Shown here piece after piece: positions 44,675 to 52,573 of a stretch of DNA of 64,000 nucleotides; the stretch's first letter is position 1; every line of letters begins with the position of its first letter. The position numbers and the translations under genes were made by a program. Source of the DNA: UBA3537 sp965657165 (GTDB taxonomy: Bacteria > Bacteroidota > Bacteroidia > Flavobacteriales > Flavobacteriaceae); assembly GCA_965657165.1 (NCBI GenBank), contig CBFHNG010000002.1, positions 23,902-87,901 on the forward strand. The letters run 5' to 3'. The notes under the pieces are model-generated. The model was given only the letters and a program-made list of their open reading frames with translations. It made no database searches and was not told the DNA's origin.

Positions 44675-45328
44675 CTAATTTCCCTTTTTATAATCAGCTA
44701 AAAACTTAGCTAATCCTATGTCAGTCAATGGGTGTTTAAGAAGTCCTTCAATAGAACTTAATGGGCCAGTCATAACGTCAGCTCCAATTTTTGCACAATC
44801 GATAACGTGCATAGTATGACGTACAGAAGCAGCTAAGATTTCAGTTTCAAATCCGTAGTTGTCATAAATATGACGAATTTCGGCAATTAAATTAAGGCCA
44901 TCTGTAGAGATATCGTCTAGCCGTCCAATAAATGGCGAGACGTAAGTAGCCCCAGCTTTAGCAGCTAAAATGGCTTGACCAGGTGAAAACACTAGTGTTA
45001 CATTCGTTTTTATACCTTTGTCGCTAAAATATTTACAAGCTTTTACCCCTGCTTTTATCATTGGGAGTTTGACAACAATCTGTGGGTGTAATGCAGCAAG
45101 AGCTTCCCCTTCTTTTACCATACCCTCAAAATCAGTTGCAATAACTTCTGCAGAAACATCACCGTCAACAATCTCACAAATGGCTTTATAGTGGTTTAAA
45201 ATATTATCGGCACCTGTAATTCCTTCTTTAGCCATCAATGATGGATTGGTGGTTACACCATCAAGAACACCAAGATCTTGAGCGTCTTTAATTTGATCTA
45301 AATTTGCGGTATCGATAAAAAATTTCAT
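44675..45328 (-). CDS. fsa: Transaldolase-like / fructose-6-phosphate aldolase family protein
   Basis: The 217-residue TIM barrel has FFIDTANLDQIKDA, GVTTNPSLMAKEG, VVKLPM, the Schiff-base Lys in NVTLVFSPGQA context (KTNVTLVFS), SPFIGRLDDI and the end GLAKFLADY. It belongs to the short TalB/FSA subfamily, whose members act either as transaldolases or as fructose-6-phosphate aldolases. In Bacteroidota the transaldolase activity is more likely, but the sequence alone does not settle it. It is a single gene with its own promoter. Confidence 0.88.
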   Translation of the reverse strand: MKFFIDTANLDQIKDAQDLGVLDGVTTNPSLMAKEGITGADNILNHYKAICEIVDGDVSAEVIATDFEGMVKEGEALAALHPQIVVKLPMIKAGVKACKYFSDKGIKTNVTLVFSPGQAILAAKAGATYVSPFIGRLDDISTDGLNLIAEIRHIYDNYGFETEILAASVRHTMHVIDCAKIGADVMTGPLSSIEGLLKHPLTDIGLAKFLADYKKGN

Positions 45329-45352
45329 TTGTTTTGTTTTAAAGTTGATTTG

Positions 45353-45383
45353 TAAAAATAAAATATTAGCGCACTACACCAAA
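45353..45383 (-). promoter_or_regulatory. Promoter for the transaldolase-like gene
   Basis: On the minus strand TTTG (45380-45383), a 19-bp spacer and TATTTTTA (45353-45360) match the consensus except for the final base of the -7 element. Confidence 0.6.
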
Positions 45384-45428
45384 GGTGATAAGCATAATTA
45401 TATTAACAAGATTAAAGAGTTTTAAACA

Positions 45429-46232
45429 TTAAAGTTTATAAAATGACATCAAAAGGCGTTCAAAAACTTTGTCTGGAAGAACACGCTTTAGAATAATAGA
45501 AAATTTTTGTAAAAATGCGCCTACTTTGTAATGAATTTTTGGGTGTTTCGTTTCTATAATGTCATGTACAATTTTAGCTAATATCATAGGGTCTTCTCCA
45601 TCGTCAACATGAGTATTAAGCAACTCTAAAGTTGTACCATAAGTTTTTTTGTAAGGGGAATTTTCAAGCAATGGCGCATGGTATCGACCAGCGGCAATAT
45701 TAGTTGAAAAATCGCCTGGTGCGACGTTGGTCATGCAAACACCAAATGTTTTTAGCTCCATTCGATAGGCCTCAGTTATAAGCTCAAAAGCGCCTTTGCT
45801 TGCACTATATACCCCACGAAAAGGTAATCCCATATATCCTGCAATAGATGTGATGTTGATAATTAGTCCCGATTTATGCGAACGCATATTTGGCAAAACA
45901 GCATTAATCATTCCTATGGGGCCAAATAAATTAGTTTCAAAATTGTTTTTCATTTCGGCCATCGGAATTTCTTCCATTGGCCCAGTAATTCCTACTCCTG
46001 CATTGTTTATGAGTACATCAATTTTAGAGACTTTGTCCAATAGTTCTTTAACACAATTCAAAATTGAATCGGGATTTGTAACGTCTAATTTTATAATGGT
46101 AAATTTTGAGTTATTGTATTTTTCAGGAAAACGACTAGTCCCATATACACGATACCCTTTATTTGTAAGATATTCTCCTATGGATTTTCCAATTCCAGAT
46201 GATCCGCCAGTTATAAGGACAGTTTTTGACAT
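45429..46232 (-). CDS. Short-chain dehydrogenase/reductase
   Basis: The 267 residues have the NAD(P) motif TGGSSGIGKSIGE (7-19), NNAGVG, the catalytic Ser in NITSIAGYMG, and YSASKGAFE with Tyr and Lys. It is a classical SDR; the C-terminal 70 residues, including HYKVGAFLQKFSIILKRVLP, resemble SDRs acting on lipids or retinol-like substrates, but the substrate is not known. It is a stand-alone gene, with the SRP RNA gene on the same strand upstream. Confidence 0.85.
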   Translation of the reverse strand: MSKTVLITGGSSGIGKSIGEYLTNKGYRVYGTSRFPEKYNNSKFTIIKLDVTNPDSILNCVKELLDKVSKIDVLINNAGVGITGPMEEIPMAEMKNNFETNLFGPIGMINAVLPNMRSHKSGLIINITSIAGYMGLPFRGVYSASKGAFELITEAYRMELKTFGVCMTNVAPGDFSTNIAAGRYHAPLLENSPYKKTYGTTLELLNTHVDDGEDPMILAKIVHDIIETKHPKIHYKVGAFLQKFSIILKRVLPDKVFERLLMSFYKL

Positions 46233-46288
46233 ACTTTTGTGGTAATTTATAAGTTAAATATAGAAAGATTTAGGAAAATAGCGTGTAC

Positions 46289-46391
46289 AAAAAAAGGCAA
46301 GCGATCTACATCACACCGCTACAACCGTATACCTTTGCTGCGTTCCCGCCCTGGAGGATTCTACAGGAGCTGGTTGTGTAGGACTTGCCCG
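46289..46391 (-). ncRNA. ffs: Signal recognition particle RNA (4.5S type)
   Basis: The minus strand contains the SRP domain IV signature, CCAGGGCGGGAACGCAGC followed by AAAGG, with the GGAA tetraloop context and symmetric internal loop bound by Ffh. Outer segments GGGCAAG (46384-46390) and CTTGCC (46296-46301) close the hairpin, and seven U residues (46289-46295) end it. The size is near 100 nt. A -7 element TATATTTG lies just upstream. Confidence 0.9.
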
Positions 46392-46394
46392 TGG

Positions 46395-46402
46395 CAAATA
46401 TA
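46395..46402 (-). promoter_or_regulatory. Promoter -7 element for the SRP RNA
   Basis: On the minus strand this is TATATTTG, an exact TAnnTTTG match that places the transcription start at about 46390, where the RNA stem begins. No TTTG is seen at -33. Confidence 0.6.
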
Positions 46403-46465
46403 CGATGTTTTAATATTTTTTTTACTGAATATAAATAAATAAATTGCCAAAAAATATTTGAGCCT

Positions 46466-47503
46466 ATGCGCCTATCTAAAGTATTGAAAATCATAGTTAT
46501 TACATGTATTGTTTTATCGTGTGGGAATTCTTCAAAAGCAATTAAAGCCAACTTTACGATTCAATCCAATGCCAAGAAGAACATCATTTCTAACGCTGAA
46601 ACCCTAGAATTAAGCATATTAAACCCAAATAGCAAGGTCATTGATTCTGTTCAATTTACCTTGAACAAATCCTTAATTCCGAAACAATTCAATTTAAAAA
46701 CCATTGGTTTAGGAGAAAAAATGATAAAGGCTACTGTTTTTTTTGAAGGTAAAAAAGAAGTTGCCTTAAAGAAAGTAATTGTTGTCAATAGTGAATCCCC
46801 AAAACTCTATTCTTACAAATTGATAAACACCTATCCACATGACATTACTTCATACACTCAAGGCTTGGAGTTTCATAATGGAATACTATACGAAAGCACT
46901 GGGCAATATGGAGAGTCTAAACTTAGAGCACTAGATTATAAAAATGGTAAAGTTCTCAAAAACATTAATTTATCAACCTCTTATTTTGGTGAAGGTTTAA
47001 CGGTGATGAACGATAAAATTTATCAATTGACATGGCGCGAAGGCCGTGGCTTGATATATGATGTTGATAAATTTGAAGCTATTGGCAGCTTCAATTATGG
47101 CCAAAGTAAGGAAGGATGGGGATTGTGTAATGATGGTAAAAAACTGTACAAAACAGATGGATCAGAAAATATTTGGATTTTAAACTCCAGCACACTTGAA
47201 GAAGAACGATATGTTCAGGCATATACCAATAAAGGAAAATTAGCAAATTTGAATGAGCTTGAATGGGTAGAAGGAAAAATATATGCCAACCGCTATCAAA
47301 AAAATGGAGTAGCTATTATTAATCCAGAAAATGGAGCTATTGAGGCTGTTCTCGATTTTAAAGATTTAAAAAAGAAAGTCACAAATCACCCAGGATTAGA
47401 TGTACTAAATGGTATGGCTTATAACCCTGAGACAAAAACATTGTTTGTAACCGGAAAACGTTGGGACAAAATTTTTGAAGTCAAAATAATTCCTGCTCAA
47501 TAA
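46466..47503 (+). CDS. Glutaminyl-peptide cyclotransferase, lipoprotein
   Basis: The enzyme turns N-terminal glutamine of peptides into pyroglutamate. The 345 residues begin with a lipoprotein signal (VITCIVLSCGNSS, Cys19). The catalytic part (about 120-345) is the plant/bacterial-type beta-propeller glutamine cyclase: YTQGLEFHNGILYESTGQYGES (split markers TQGLEF and GQYGES), YFGEGLT, LTWREGRG, WGLCNDG and LNELEWVEGKIYAN. A 100-residue Ig-like N-terminal domain precedes it. It overlaps the thioesterase gene by one base. Confidence 0.9.
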   Translation: MRLSKVLKIIVITCIVLSCGNSSKAIKANFTIQSNAKKNIISNAETLELSILNPNSKVIDSVQFTLNKSLIPKQFNLKTIGLGEKMIKATVFFEGKKEVALKKVIVVNSESPKLYSYKLINTYPHDITSYTQGLEFHNGILYESTGQYGESKLRALDYKNGKVLKNINLSTSYFGEGLTVMNDKIYQLTWREGRGLIYDVDKFEAIGSFNYGQSKEGWGLCNDGKKLYKTDGSENIWILNSSTLEEERYVQAYTNKGKLANLNELEWVEGKIYANRYQKNGVAIINPENGAIEAVLDFKDLKKKVTNHPGLDVLNGMAYNPETKTLFVTGKRWDKIFEVKIIPAQ

Positions 47504-47895
47504 TGCAAGTGTTTGAACAATTTAGAACTGTTGTTTCAGATGATATCGACCATTTGAATCATGTGAATAACATTCGTTATTTGGAATGGATTCAAGCCAT
47601 GGCGCGTGCGCATTGGACCTCTTTAACTTCTGAAAAACAACGTCAGGAAAATGTTTGGGTTGTTTTACGTCATGAAATTGATTACAAGGCTTCAGCTTTT
47701 TTAGGAGATCAATTACATTTAAAAACATATGTAACTGAATGTGAGGGCGTTACAAGTATTCGTGTGGTTGAAATTTACAATGCTAAAACAGAAAAACTTT
47801 TAGTAAAAAGCAAAACAAAATGGTGTATGACTGATCCTAAAACACAACGTCCGAAACGAATTTCAAAAGCCATTCAAACCATTTTTGATGAATAG
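47503..47895 (+). CDS. Acyl-CoA thioesterase, hotdog fold
   Basis: The 130-residue protein is a single hotdog domain of the 4-hydroxybenzoyl-CoA thioesterase type: DDIDHLNHVNNIRYLEWIQ contains the active-site Asp and the helix that packs on the sheet. VWVVLRHEIDYKASAFLGD and KSKTKWCMTD follow. It hydrolyses acyl-CoA thioesters; the chain length is unknown. Start and upstream stop overlap in TAATG, so it is coupled to the cyclotransferase gene. Confidence 0.87.
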   Translation: MQVFEQFRTVVSDDIDHLNHVNNIRYLEWIQAMARAHWTSLTSEKQRQENVWVVLRHEIDYKASAFLGDQLHLKTYVTECEGVTSIRVVEIYNAKTEKLLVKSKTKWCMTDPKTQRPKRISKAIQTIFDE

Positions 47896-47944
47896 GTATA
47901 AATTCCTTTAAAAGTTATATTTTTACAAAACAGTCCTAACTTGT

Positions 47945-49519
47945 ATGAAACGTTATTTTTATTTTCTAGTCTCATTTTGTTTTTTATTGCTTTGGAGTTC
48001 TTGTCGAAAAGATTTTAACTTCACCCCCAGCGATGGTAATTTGAAATTTTCAAAAGACACTGTTTATCTCGATACTGTTTTTAGTAATATTGGTTCAAGT
48101 ACATATACTTTAAAGGTATATAATACTTCCGATGAAAATATTTCTATTCCAAAAATAAAACTTAGAAATGGACTAAATTCCAATTATCGTCTCAATGTTG
48201 ACGGTATGACTGGAGATCTTCCACTTTCAGGAAAAGAGTTTACAAATGTAGAATTACTAGCCAAAGACAGTATGTATATCTTCATTGAAACAACAATTGA
48301 TATTCAATCGTTAGTGACAAATGAGACACAGTTTTTATATACAGATGCCATAGAATTTGGGGCAATAAACATTCAGAAAGTAGAACTCGTTACACTTGTT
48401 AAAGATGCCGTATTTATATACCCTCAACAATTAACAAACCCCGACGGTTCAACAGTGATAGAAACTCTAAGTTTTGATGTTGATGGTGATGGCACCTATG
48501 ATGAAACAAATATACAAGGCCGTTTTTTGGATGATAATGAATTGACGTTTACCAATGAAAAACCCTATGTGATTTATGGTTACGCTGCTGTTGATGAGGG
48601 TAAAACCCTAACTGTTGAAGCTGGTGCACGTATTCATTTTCATGCGAATTCTGGACTATTGGTAACCAATAATGCCTCTATTCATGCCAATGGAGATGTA
48701 AGTTCAGATACAGAGCTTATGGAAAATGAAATTATTTTTGAAGGCGATCGCCTTGAACCTGGTTTTGCTGAAGTGCCTGGACAATGGCAAACCATTTGGT
48801 TATTTAACGGAAGTACAAATAATAAATTTAATCATACCACAATTAAAAATAGTACAGTAGGTCTTTTAGTCGATGGAAATCAAGACGATACATCAAAGCT
48901 TGAACTTACAAATACACAGATATACAATTCAAGTAACTTTGGTGTTTTGGGACGCGCAACTAAAATTAACGCCGAAAATTTAGTCATTAACAAAAGTGGA
49001 CAATCGTCATTTGCAGCAACTTTTGGAGGAAATTACAATGTTGTTCATTCGACCATAGCAAATTATTGGACGAATAGTTTTCGTCAATTCCCTGCGCTTT
49101 TGCTCAATAATTTTAGTGTTGATTTAAATCAAAATATTATTCCTAATACCTTAACTACAGCAAATTTTACAAACTGTATTATTTATGGTAACGATAATCC
49201 TGAGTTGTTATTAGATCCCATTTCAGATGCTGGTTTTAACTTTAAATTTAAAAACTGTTTGGTATATTTTAATGATCCTAACAACAACTTTTCAGGGCCA
49301 TATTATAATTTTGAGGATTTAAATTTTTATGAAAATATGTTTTTTAATATGACCCCTGAATTTTTAGATCCACAACAAAATAAACTTCAAATACCATTAG
49401 GTTCTCCAGCAGCTTCAACAGGAACTCCCAGTGGAGTATTAAATACTGATATTACCGGAGCACCACGCTCCTCACCTAGTGATTTGGGGGCCTATAATGC
49501 TATAGATTTTGAGAACTAA
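47945..49519 (+). CDS. Hypothetical lipoprotein with beta-helix-like region
   Basis: The 524-residue protein has a signal ending LLLWSSCRKDF (Cys20), so it should be anchored in the cell envelope. Residues 25-170 look like a beta-sandwich domain (DTVYLDTVFSNIGSSTYTLKVYN split across strands). From about 200 there is ILTVEAGARIHFHANSG-like sequence (TLTVEAGARIHFHANSGL) and repeated N-rich strands, such as TTIKNSTVGLLVDG and TNTQIYNSSNFGVLG, typical of a right-handed parallel beta-helix. The function is unknown; carbohydrate or surface binding is possible. A strong terminator follows. Confidence 0.7.
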   Translation: MKRYFYFLVSFCFLLLWSSCRKDFNFTPSDGNLKFSKDTVYLDTVFSNIGSSTYTLKVYNTSDENISIPKIKLRNGLNSNYRLNVDGMTGDLPLSGKEFTNVELLAKDSMYIFIETTIDIQSLVTNETQFLYTDAIEFGAINIQKVELVTLVKDAVFIYPQQLTNPDGSTVIETLSFDVDGDGTYDETNIQGRFLDDNELTFTNEKPYVIYGYAAVDEGKTLTVEAGARIHFHANSGLLVTNNASIHANGDVSSDTELMENEIIFEGDRLEPGFAEVPGQWQTIWLFNGSTNNKFNHTTIKNSTVGLLVDGNQDDTSKLELTNTQIYNSSNFGVLGRATKINAENLVINKSGQSSFAATFGGNYNVVHSTIANYWTNSFRQFPALLLNNFSVDLNQNIIPNTLTTANFTNCIIYGNDNPELLLDPISDAGFNFKFKNCLVYFNDPNNNFSGPYYNFEDLNFYENMFFNMTPEFLDPQQNKLQIPLGSPAASTGTPSGVLNTDITGAPRSSPSDLGAYNAIDFEN

Positions 49520-49547
49520 AAAAGTCAGCACAAAGCGCTGACTTTTT
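49518..49547. terminator. Bidirectional intrinsic terminator
   Basis: AAAAAGTCAGC (49519-49529) and GCTGACTTTTT (49537-49547) form an 11-bp stem with a 7-base loop. The T-run on one strand and A-run on the other allow it to end both the lipoprotein gene (plus) and glyA (minus). Confidence 0.88.
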
Positions 49548-49565
49548 ATTTAAAATGATTTTTTT

Positions 49566-50837
49566 CTAAACGAAAAGTGGTCGATGACTCATCATTGCAT
49601 TAACACGGTTTGCAACAGATTCTAAAACTGCCTCGTCCTCATGATTATTGATGACTTCATCTATAAAATCCACCACTGCTTCCATATCGCTTTCAACCAA
49701 ACCACGCGTTGTAATGGCAGGTGTTCCAACACGAATACCAGAGGTTACAAATGGGCTTTGTGTATCAAAAGGCACCATATTTTTGTTGGCGGTAATATCG
49801 GCTTTTACCAAAGCTTGTTCTGCATCTTTTCCTGTGATATTTTTGTTACGTAAATCAATCAACATCATATGGTTATCCGTTCCGCCTGAAATTAAATCAT
49901 AGCCACGTTTTACAAAAGCTTTTGCCATCGCATCAGCATTCTTTTTTACTTGCAAAATATAGTGCATAAATTCATCGGTAAGCGCTTCACCAAAAGCAAT
50001 GGCCTTTCCTGCAATGACATGCTCCAAAGGTCCACCTTGATTTCCAGGGAAAATTGCTGAATCTAAAAGCGATGACATCATTTTTGGCTTTCCAGATTTA
50101 AAGGTCAATCCAAATGGATTTTCAAAATCTTTTCCCATCATGATGAGTCCTCCTCTTGGCCCACGCAGGGTTTTGTGTGTAGTGGTGGTTACGATGTGGC
50201 AATGCGGTAATGGATCGTTTAAAACACCTTTGGCAATTAAACCAGAAGGATGTGAAATATCGCCCAAAAGAATAGCTCCTACACTATCGGCAATTTCTCT
50301 AAAACGTTTGTAATCTATATCTCTAGAATATGCGGATGCTCCTGCAATAATAAGTTTTGGTTGTTCTTTGGTTGCAATTTCCTGAATTTTATCATAATTA
50401 AGCGTTCCAGTTTCTTTTTCAACACCATAAAAAACAGGATTGTAAAGACGTCCAGAAAAATTTACAGGAGATCCATGTGTCAAATGTCCTCCGTGGGCAA
50501 GATCAAATCCTAAAATTTTATCGCCAACTTTCAAGCAGGCATGAAAGACAGCAGTATTAGCTTGACTTCCAGAGTGTGGCTGAACATTGGCCCACGCTGC
50601 ACCAAAAAGTGTTTTGGCGCGATCAATTGCAATTTGCTCAACTTCATCCACAACTTCACATCCACCATAATAACGCTTACCTGGGTATCCTTCCGCATAT
50701 TTATTGGTTAATACAGATCCTGTAGCTTCCATGACTTGATCACTCGTAAAGTTTTCAGAGGCAATAAGTTCTATACCATTTAATTGGCGTTGTTTTTCAG
50801 CTTCAATAAGTTCGAAAATTTGTGCGTCTCGTTGCAT
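49566..50837 (-). CDS. glyA: Serine hydroxymethyltransferase
   Basis: GlyA interconverts serine and glycine with tetrahydrofolate, the main source of one-carbon units. The 423 residues match the family. IELIASENFTS at the start, NVQPHSGSQAN, DLAHGGHLTHG, GDISHPSGLIAKG, and the PLP-binding TTTHKTLRGPRGG are all present. It is a single gene, sharing a bidirectional terminator with the upstream convergent lipoprotein gene and divergent from fahA. Confidence 0.98.
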   Translation of the reverse strand: MQRDAQIFELIEAEKQRQLNGIELIASENFTSDQVMEATGSVLTNKYAEGYPGKRYYGGCEVVDEVEQIAIDRAKTLFGAAWANVQPHSGSQANTAVFHACLKVGDKILGFDLAHGGHLTHGSPVNFSGRLYNPVFYGVEKETGTLNYDKIQEIATKEQPKLIIAGASAYSRDIDYKRFREIADSVGAILLGDISHPSGLIAKGVLNDPLPHCHIVTTTTHKTLRGPRGGLIMMGKDFENPFGLTFKSGKPKMMSSLLDSAIFPGNQGGPLEHVIAGKAIAFGEALTDEFMHYILQVKKNADAMAKAFVKRGYDLISGGTDNHMMLIDLRNKNITGKDAEQALVKADITANKNMVPFDTQSPFVTSGIRVGTPAITTRGLVESDMEAVVDFIDEVINNHEDEAVLESVANRVNAMMSHRPLFV

Positions 50838-50865
50838 ATTTTTGGTGTATAAACGTTTAAAGATG

Positions 50866-50873
50866 CAAAAGTA
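50866..50873 (-). promoter_or_regulatory. Promoter -7 element for glyA
   Basis: The minus strand reads TACTTTTG, an exact TAnnTTTG match 28 bp before the glyA start. A -33 motif is not evident. Confidence 0.5.
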
Positions 50874-50905
50874 ATAATAACATTAATTATATCCGTTAAA
50901 AAACA

Positions 50906-50913
50906 TATATTTG
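50906..50913 (+). promoter_or_regulatory. Promoter -7 element for fahA
   Basis: TATATTTG matches TAnnTTTG 33 bp upstream of the gene at 50947. No -33 TTTG is seen at the expected distance. Confidence 0.45.
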
Positions 50914-50946
50914 ATGTAAAATTTATTAAAAATTAATTAACATTTT

Positions 50947-52227
50947 TTGAATATGCCAAATTTTGCAAACAACCCAGATCGATCATCTTGGTTACATGTA
51001 GACACACACTCAGATTTTCCAATCCAAAATATTCCTTTTGGTGTGTTTCTTACTCGAGATGACATAATTACAATTGGTACACGAATTGGAGATACTGCTA
51101 TTGATTTAGGAGCACTCCATCAGTTAGGTTATTTTGAAGGAATTCCACTAACAGATGATATATTTTTACAAGACAATCTAAATGATTTTATTGCTGATGG
51201 ACGAAAAACTTGGCGTGCTGTTAGAAATCGAATTGCAGATCTATTTGATGACAACAATCCAACTTTAAAAAGCAATGTAAAACACAAAGAAATTGTACTT
51301 TTTAGACTTGATGAAATTGAAATGCAATTACCAGTTCAGGTTGGTGATTACACCGATTTCTATGCCAGTAAAGAGCATGCGACCAATGTTGGCATCATGT
51401 TTCGTGGTAAAGAAAATGCACTGATGCCCAATTGGTTACATCTTCCAGTAGGATATCATGGGAGAAGTTCTTCGATTATTACTACAGACATTCCTGTTCG
51501 TCGCCCTAAGGGACAAACCCTCCCTGCTGGTGCAGAATCCCCTGTTTTTGGTCCTAGTAAATCCGTTGATTTCGAGTTAGAAATGGCTTTTATTACGACT
51601 GATGCCAATGATTTAGGCGATCCTATTCCAATTGAAGACGCTGAAGACTATATTTTTGGACTTGTTTTATTTAATGATTGGAGTGCTCGTGATATTCAAC
51701 GTTGGGAATATGTCCCATTAGGGCCATTTTTAGGCAAGAATTTCGCCTCCTCAATATCGCCATGGATAGTTACATTGGATGCCCTTGAACCTTTTCGAGT
51801 GGAATCGCCAACGCAAAACCCTACTCCACTTGAGTACTTGCAATACCAAGGCAAAAAAAGTTTTGATATAAACTTAGAGGTGGCTATAAAACCAGAAAAT
51901 AATAAAGAAACAGTTGTATCACGTTCAAATTTTAAATACATGTACTGGAATATGGCCCAACAACTGGCACATCATACTGTAAATGGTTGTCCTGTTAATG
52001 CTGGAGATATGATGGGAAGCGGTACGATTTCTGGTCCAACTCCAGATTCTTATGGATCAATGTTGGAGTTATCCTGGAAAGGTGAAAAACCACTTCTTTT
52101 ATCTGATGGTTCGGAACGAAAATTTATTAATGATAATGATACTGTAATTCTTCGAGGACATTCAGAAAAAAATGGCTTAAGAATTGGATTTGGTGAAGTT
52201 AAAACAAAGTTACTTCCCTCAATTTAA
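50947..52227 (+). CDS. fahA: Fumarylacetoacetase
   Basis: This enzyme splits fumarylacetoacetate to fumarate and acetoacetate, the last step of tyrosine breakdown. The 426 residues match the eukaryote-like form: an N-terminal SH3-like domain (about 1-115) and the FAH domain with DFYASKEHATNVG (catalytic His region), PVGYHGRSSS, DFELEMAF (metal-binding Glu residues), NDWSARDIQRWEY and GDMMGSGTISG. No other tyrosine-catabolic gene is nearby. It ends in a strong terminator. Confidence 0.96.
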   Translation: MNMPNFANNPDRSSWLHVDTHSDFPIQNIPFGVFLTRDDIITIGTRIGDTAIDLGALHQLGYFEGIPLTDDIFLQDNLNDFIADGRKTWRAVRNRIADLFDDNNPTLKSNVKHKEIVLFRLDEIEMQLPVQVGDYTDFYASKEHATNVGIMFRGKENALMPNWLHLPVGYHGRSSSIITTDIPVRRPKGQTLPAGAESPVFGPSKSVDFELEMAFITTDANDLGDPIPIEDAEDYIFGLVLFNDWSARDIQRWEYVPLGPFLGKNFASSISPWIVTLDALEPFRVESPTQNPTPLEYLQYQGKKSFDINLEVAIKPENNKETVVSRSNFKYMYWNMAQQLAHHTVNGCPVNAGDMMGSGTISGPTPDSYGSMLELSWKGEKPLLLSDGSERKFINDNDTVILRGHSEKNGLRIGFGEVKTKLLPSI

Positions 52228-52253
52228 ATCATTTTTTTTAGTATTTTAAAAAC

Positions 52254-52287
52254 CATTGAATATATCTCAGTATTCAATGTTTTTTTT
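52254..52287 (+). terminator. Intrinsic terminator after fahA
   Basis: CATTGAATA (52254-52262) and TATTCAATG (52271-52279) form a perfect 9-bp stem with an 8-base loop, followed by eight T residues (52280-52287). It separates fahA from the thr leader. Confidence 0.88.
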
Positions 52288-52368
52288 GTTTAAATGAAAA
52301 AATTAGCCCCTTAAAAATCAATAATTCATAAAACTTAAGTATAAGTTTTTTAAGTTATCTAAAAATAA

Positions 52369-52376
52369 TAATTTTG
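52369..52376 (+). promoter_or_regulatory. Promoter -7 element for the thr operon
   Basis: TAATTTTG matches TAnnTTTG. At exactly 19 bp upstream the -33 position reads TTTT (52346-52349) instead of TTTG. The start would be near 52383, giving a leader of about 190 bases. The 346-bp stretch 52228-52573 holds this, the terminator before it and the leader after it; nothing else is seen. Confidence 0.55.
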
Positions 52377-52394
52377 AATTGTAATTGAGACATT

Positions 52395-52514
52395 ATGTAT
52401 TCATTTCAAAATCTTACTTTCAAAAATGATTCATTATCTGTTTGGGCATCTTCCCCCCTTACTTCTCTTATTGCTATGACGATTATTACCCCTTTGGGGT
52501 ACATTTTTATATAA
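52395..52514 (+). CDS. Possible thr operon leader peptide
   Basis: A 39-codon frame begins with ATG 12 bases after the predicted transcription start. Its second half reads LTSLIAMTIITP, dense in Thr and Ile codons; a nested start at 52476 gives MTIITPLGYIFI. The cluster ACG-ATT-ATT-ACC (52479-52490) runs into the 5' arm of a short hairpin (52487-52501). This fits ribosome-mediated attenuation by threonine and isoleucine, but the codon enrichment is modest and an overlapping frame is Leu-rich, so the call is tentative. Confidence 0.4.
   Translation: MYSFQNLTFKNDSLSVWASSPLTSLIAMTIITPLGYIFI
52487..52510 (+). terminator. Possible thr attenuator hairpin
   Basis: TACCCC (52487-52492) and GGGGTA (52496-52501) pair around TTT, followed by CA and a five-T run (52504-52508). 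The stem is short but GC-rich; the T-run is weak, so this is a possible rather than certain terminator. Confidence 0.4.
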
Positions 52515-52573
52515 ATATTCGTCATGTTTCAAGTTGTTTTTACAACATCAATTTCAATTAAATCAAATACTAA

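Noticed and set aside
46239..46551. Open frames on both strands across 46239-46551
   Set aside because: They cover the SRP RNA gene and the start of the glutaminyl cyclase gene; the RNA signature explains the sequence better.
52537..52550. GTTGT-TTTT-ACAAC small hairpin before thrA
   Set aside because: Only five AT-rich base pairs with no T-run after it; too weak to call.
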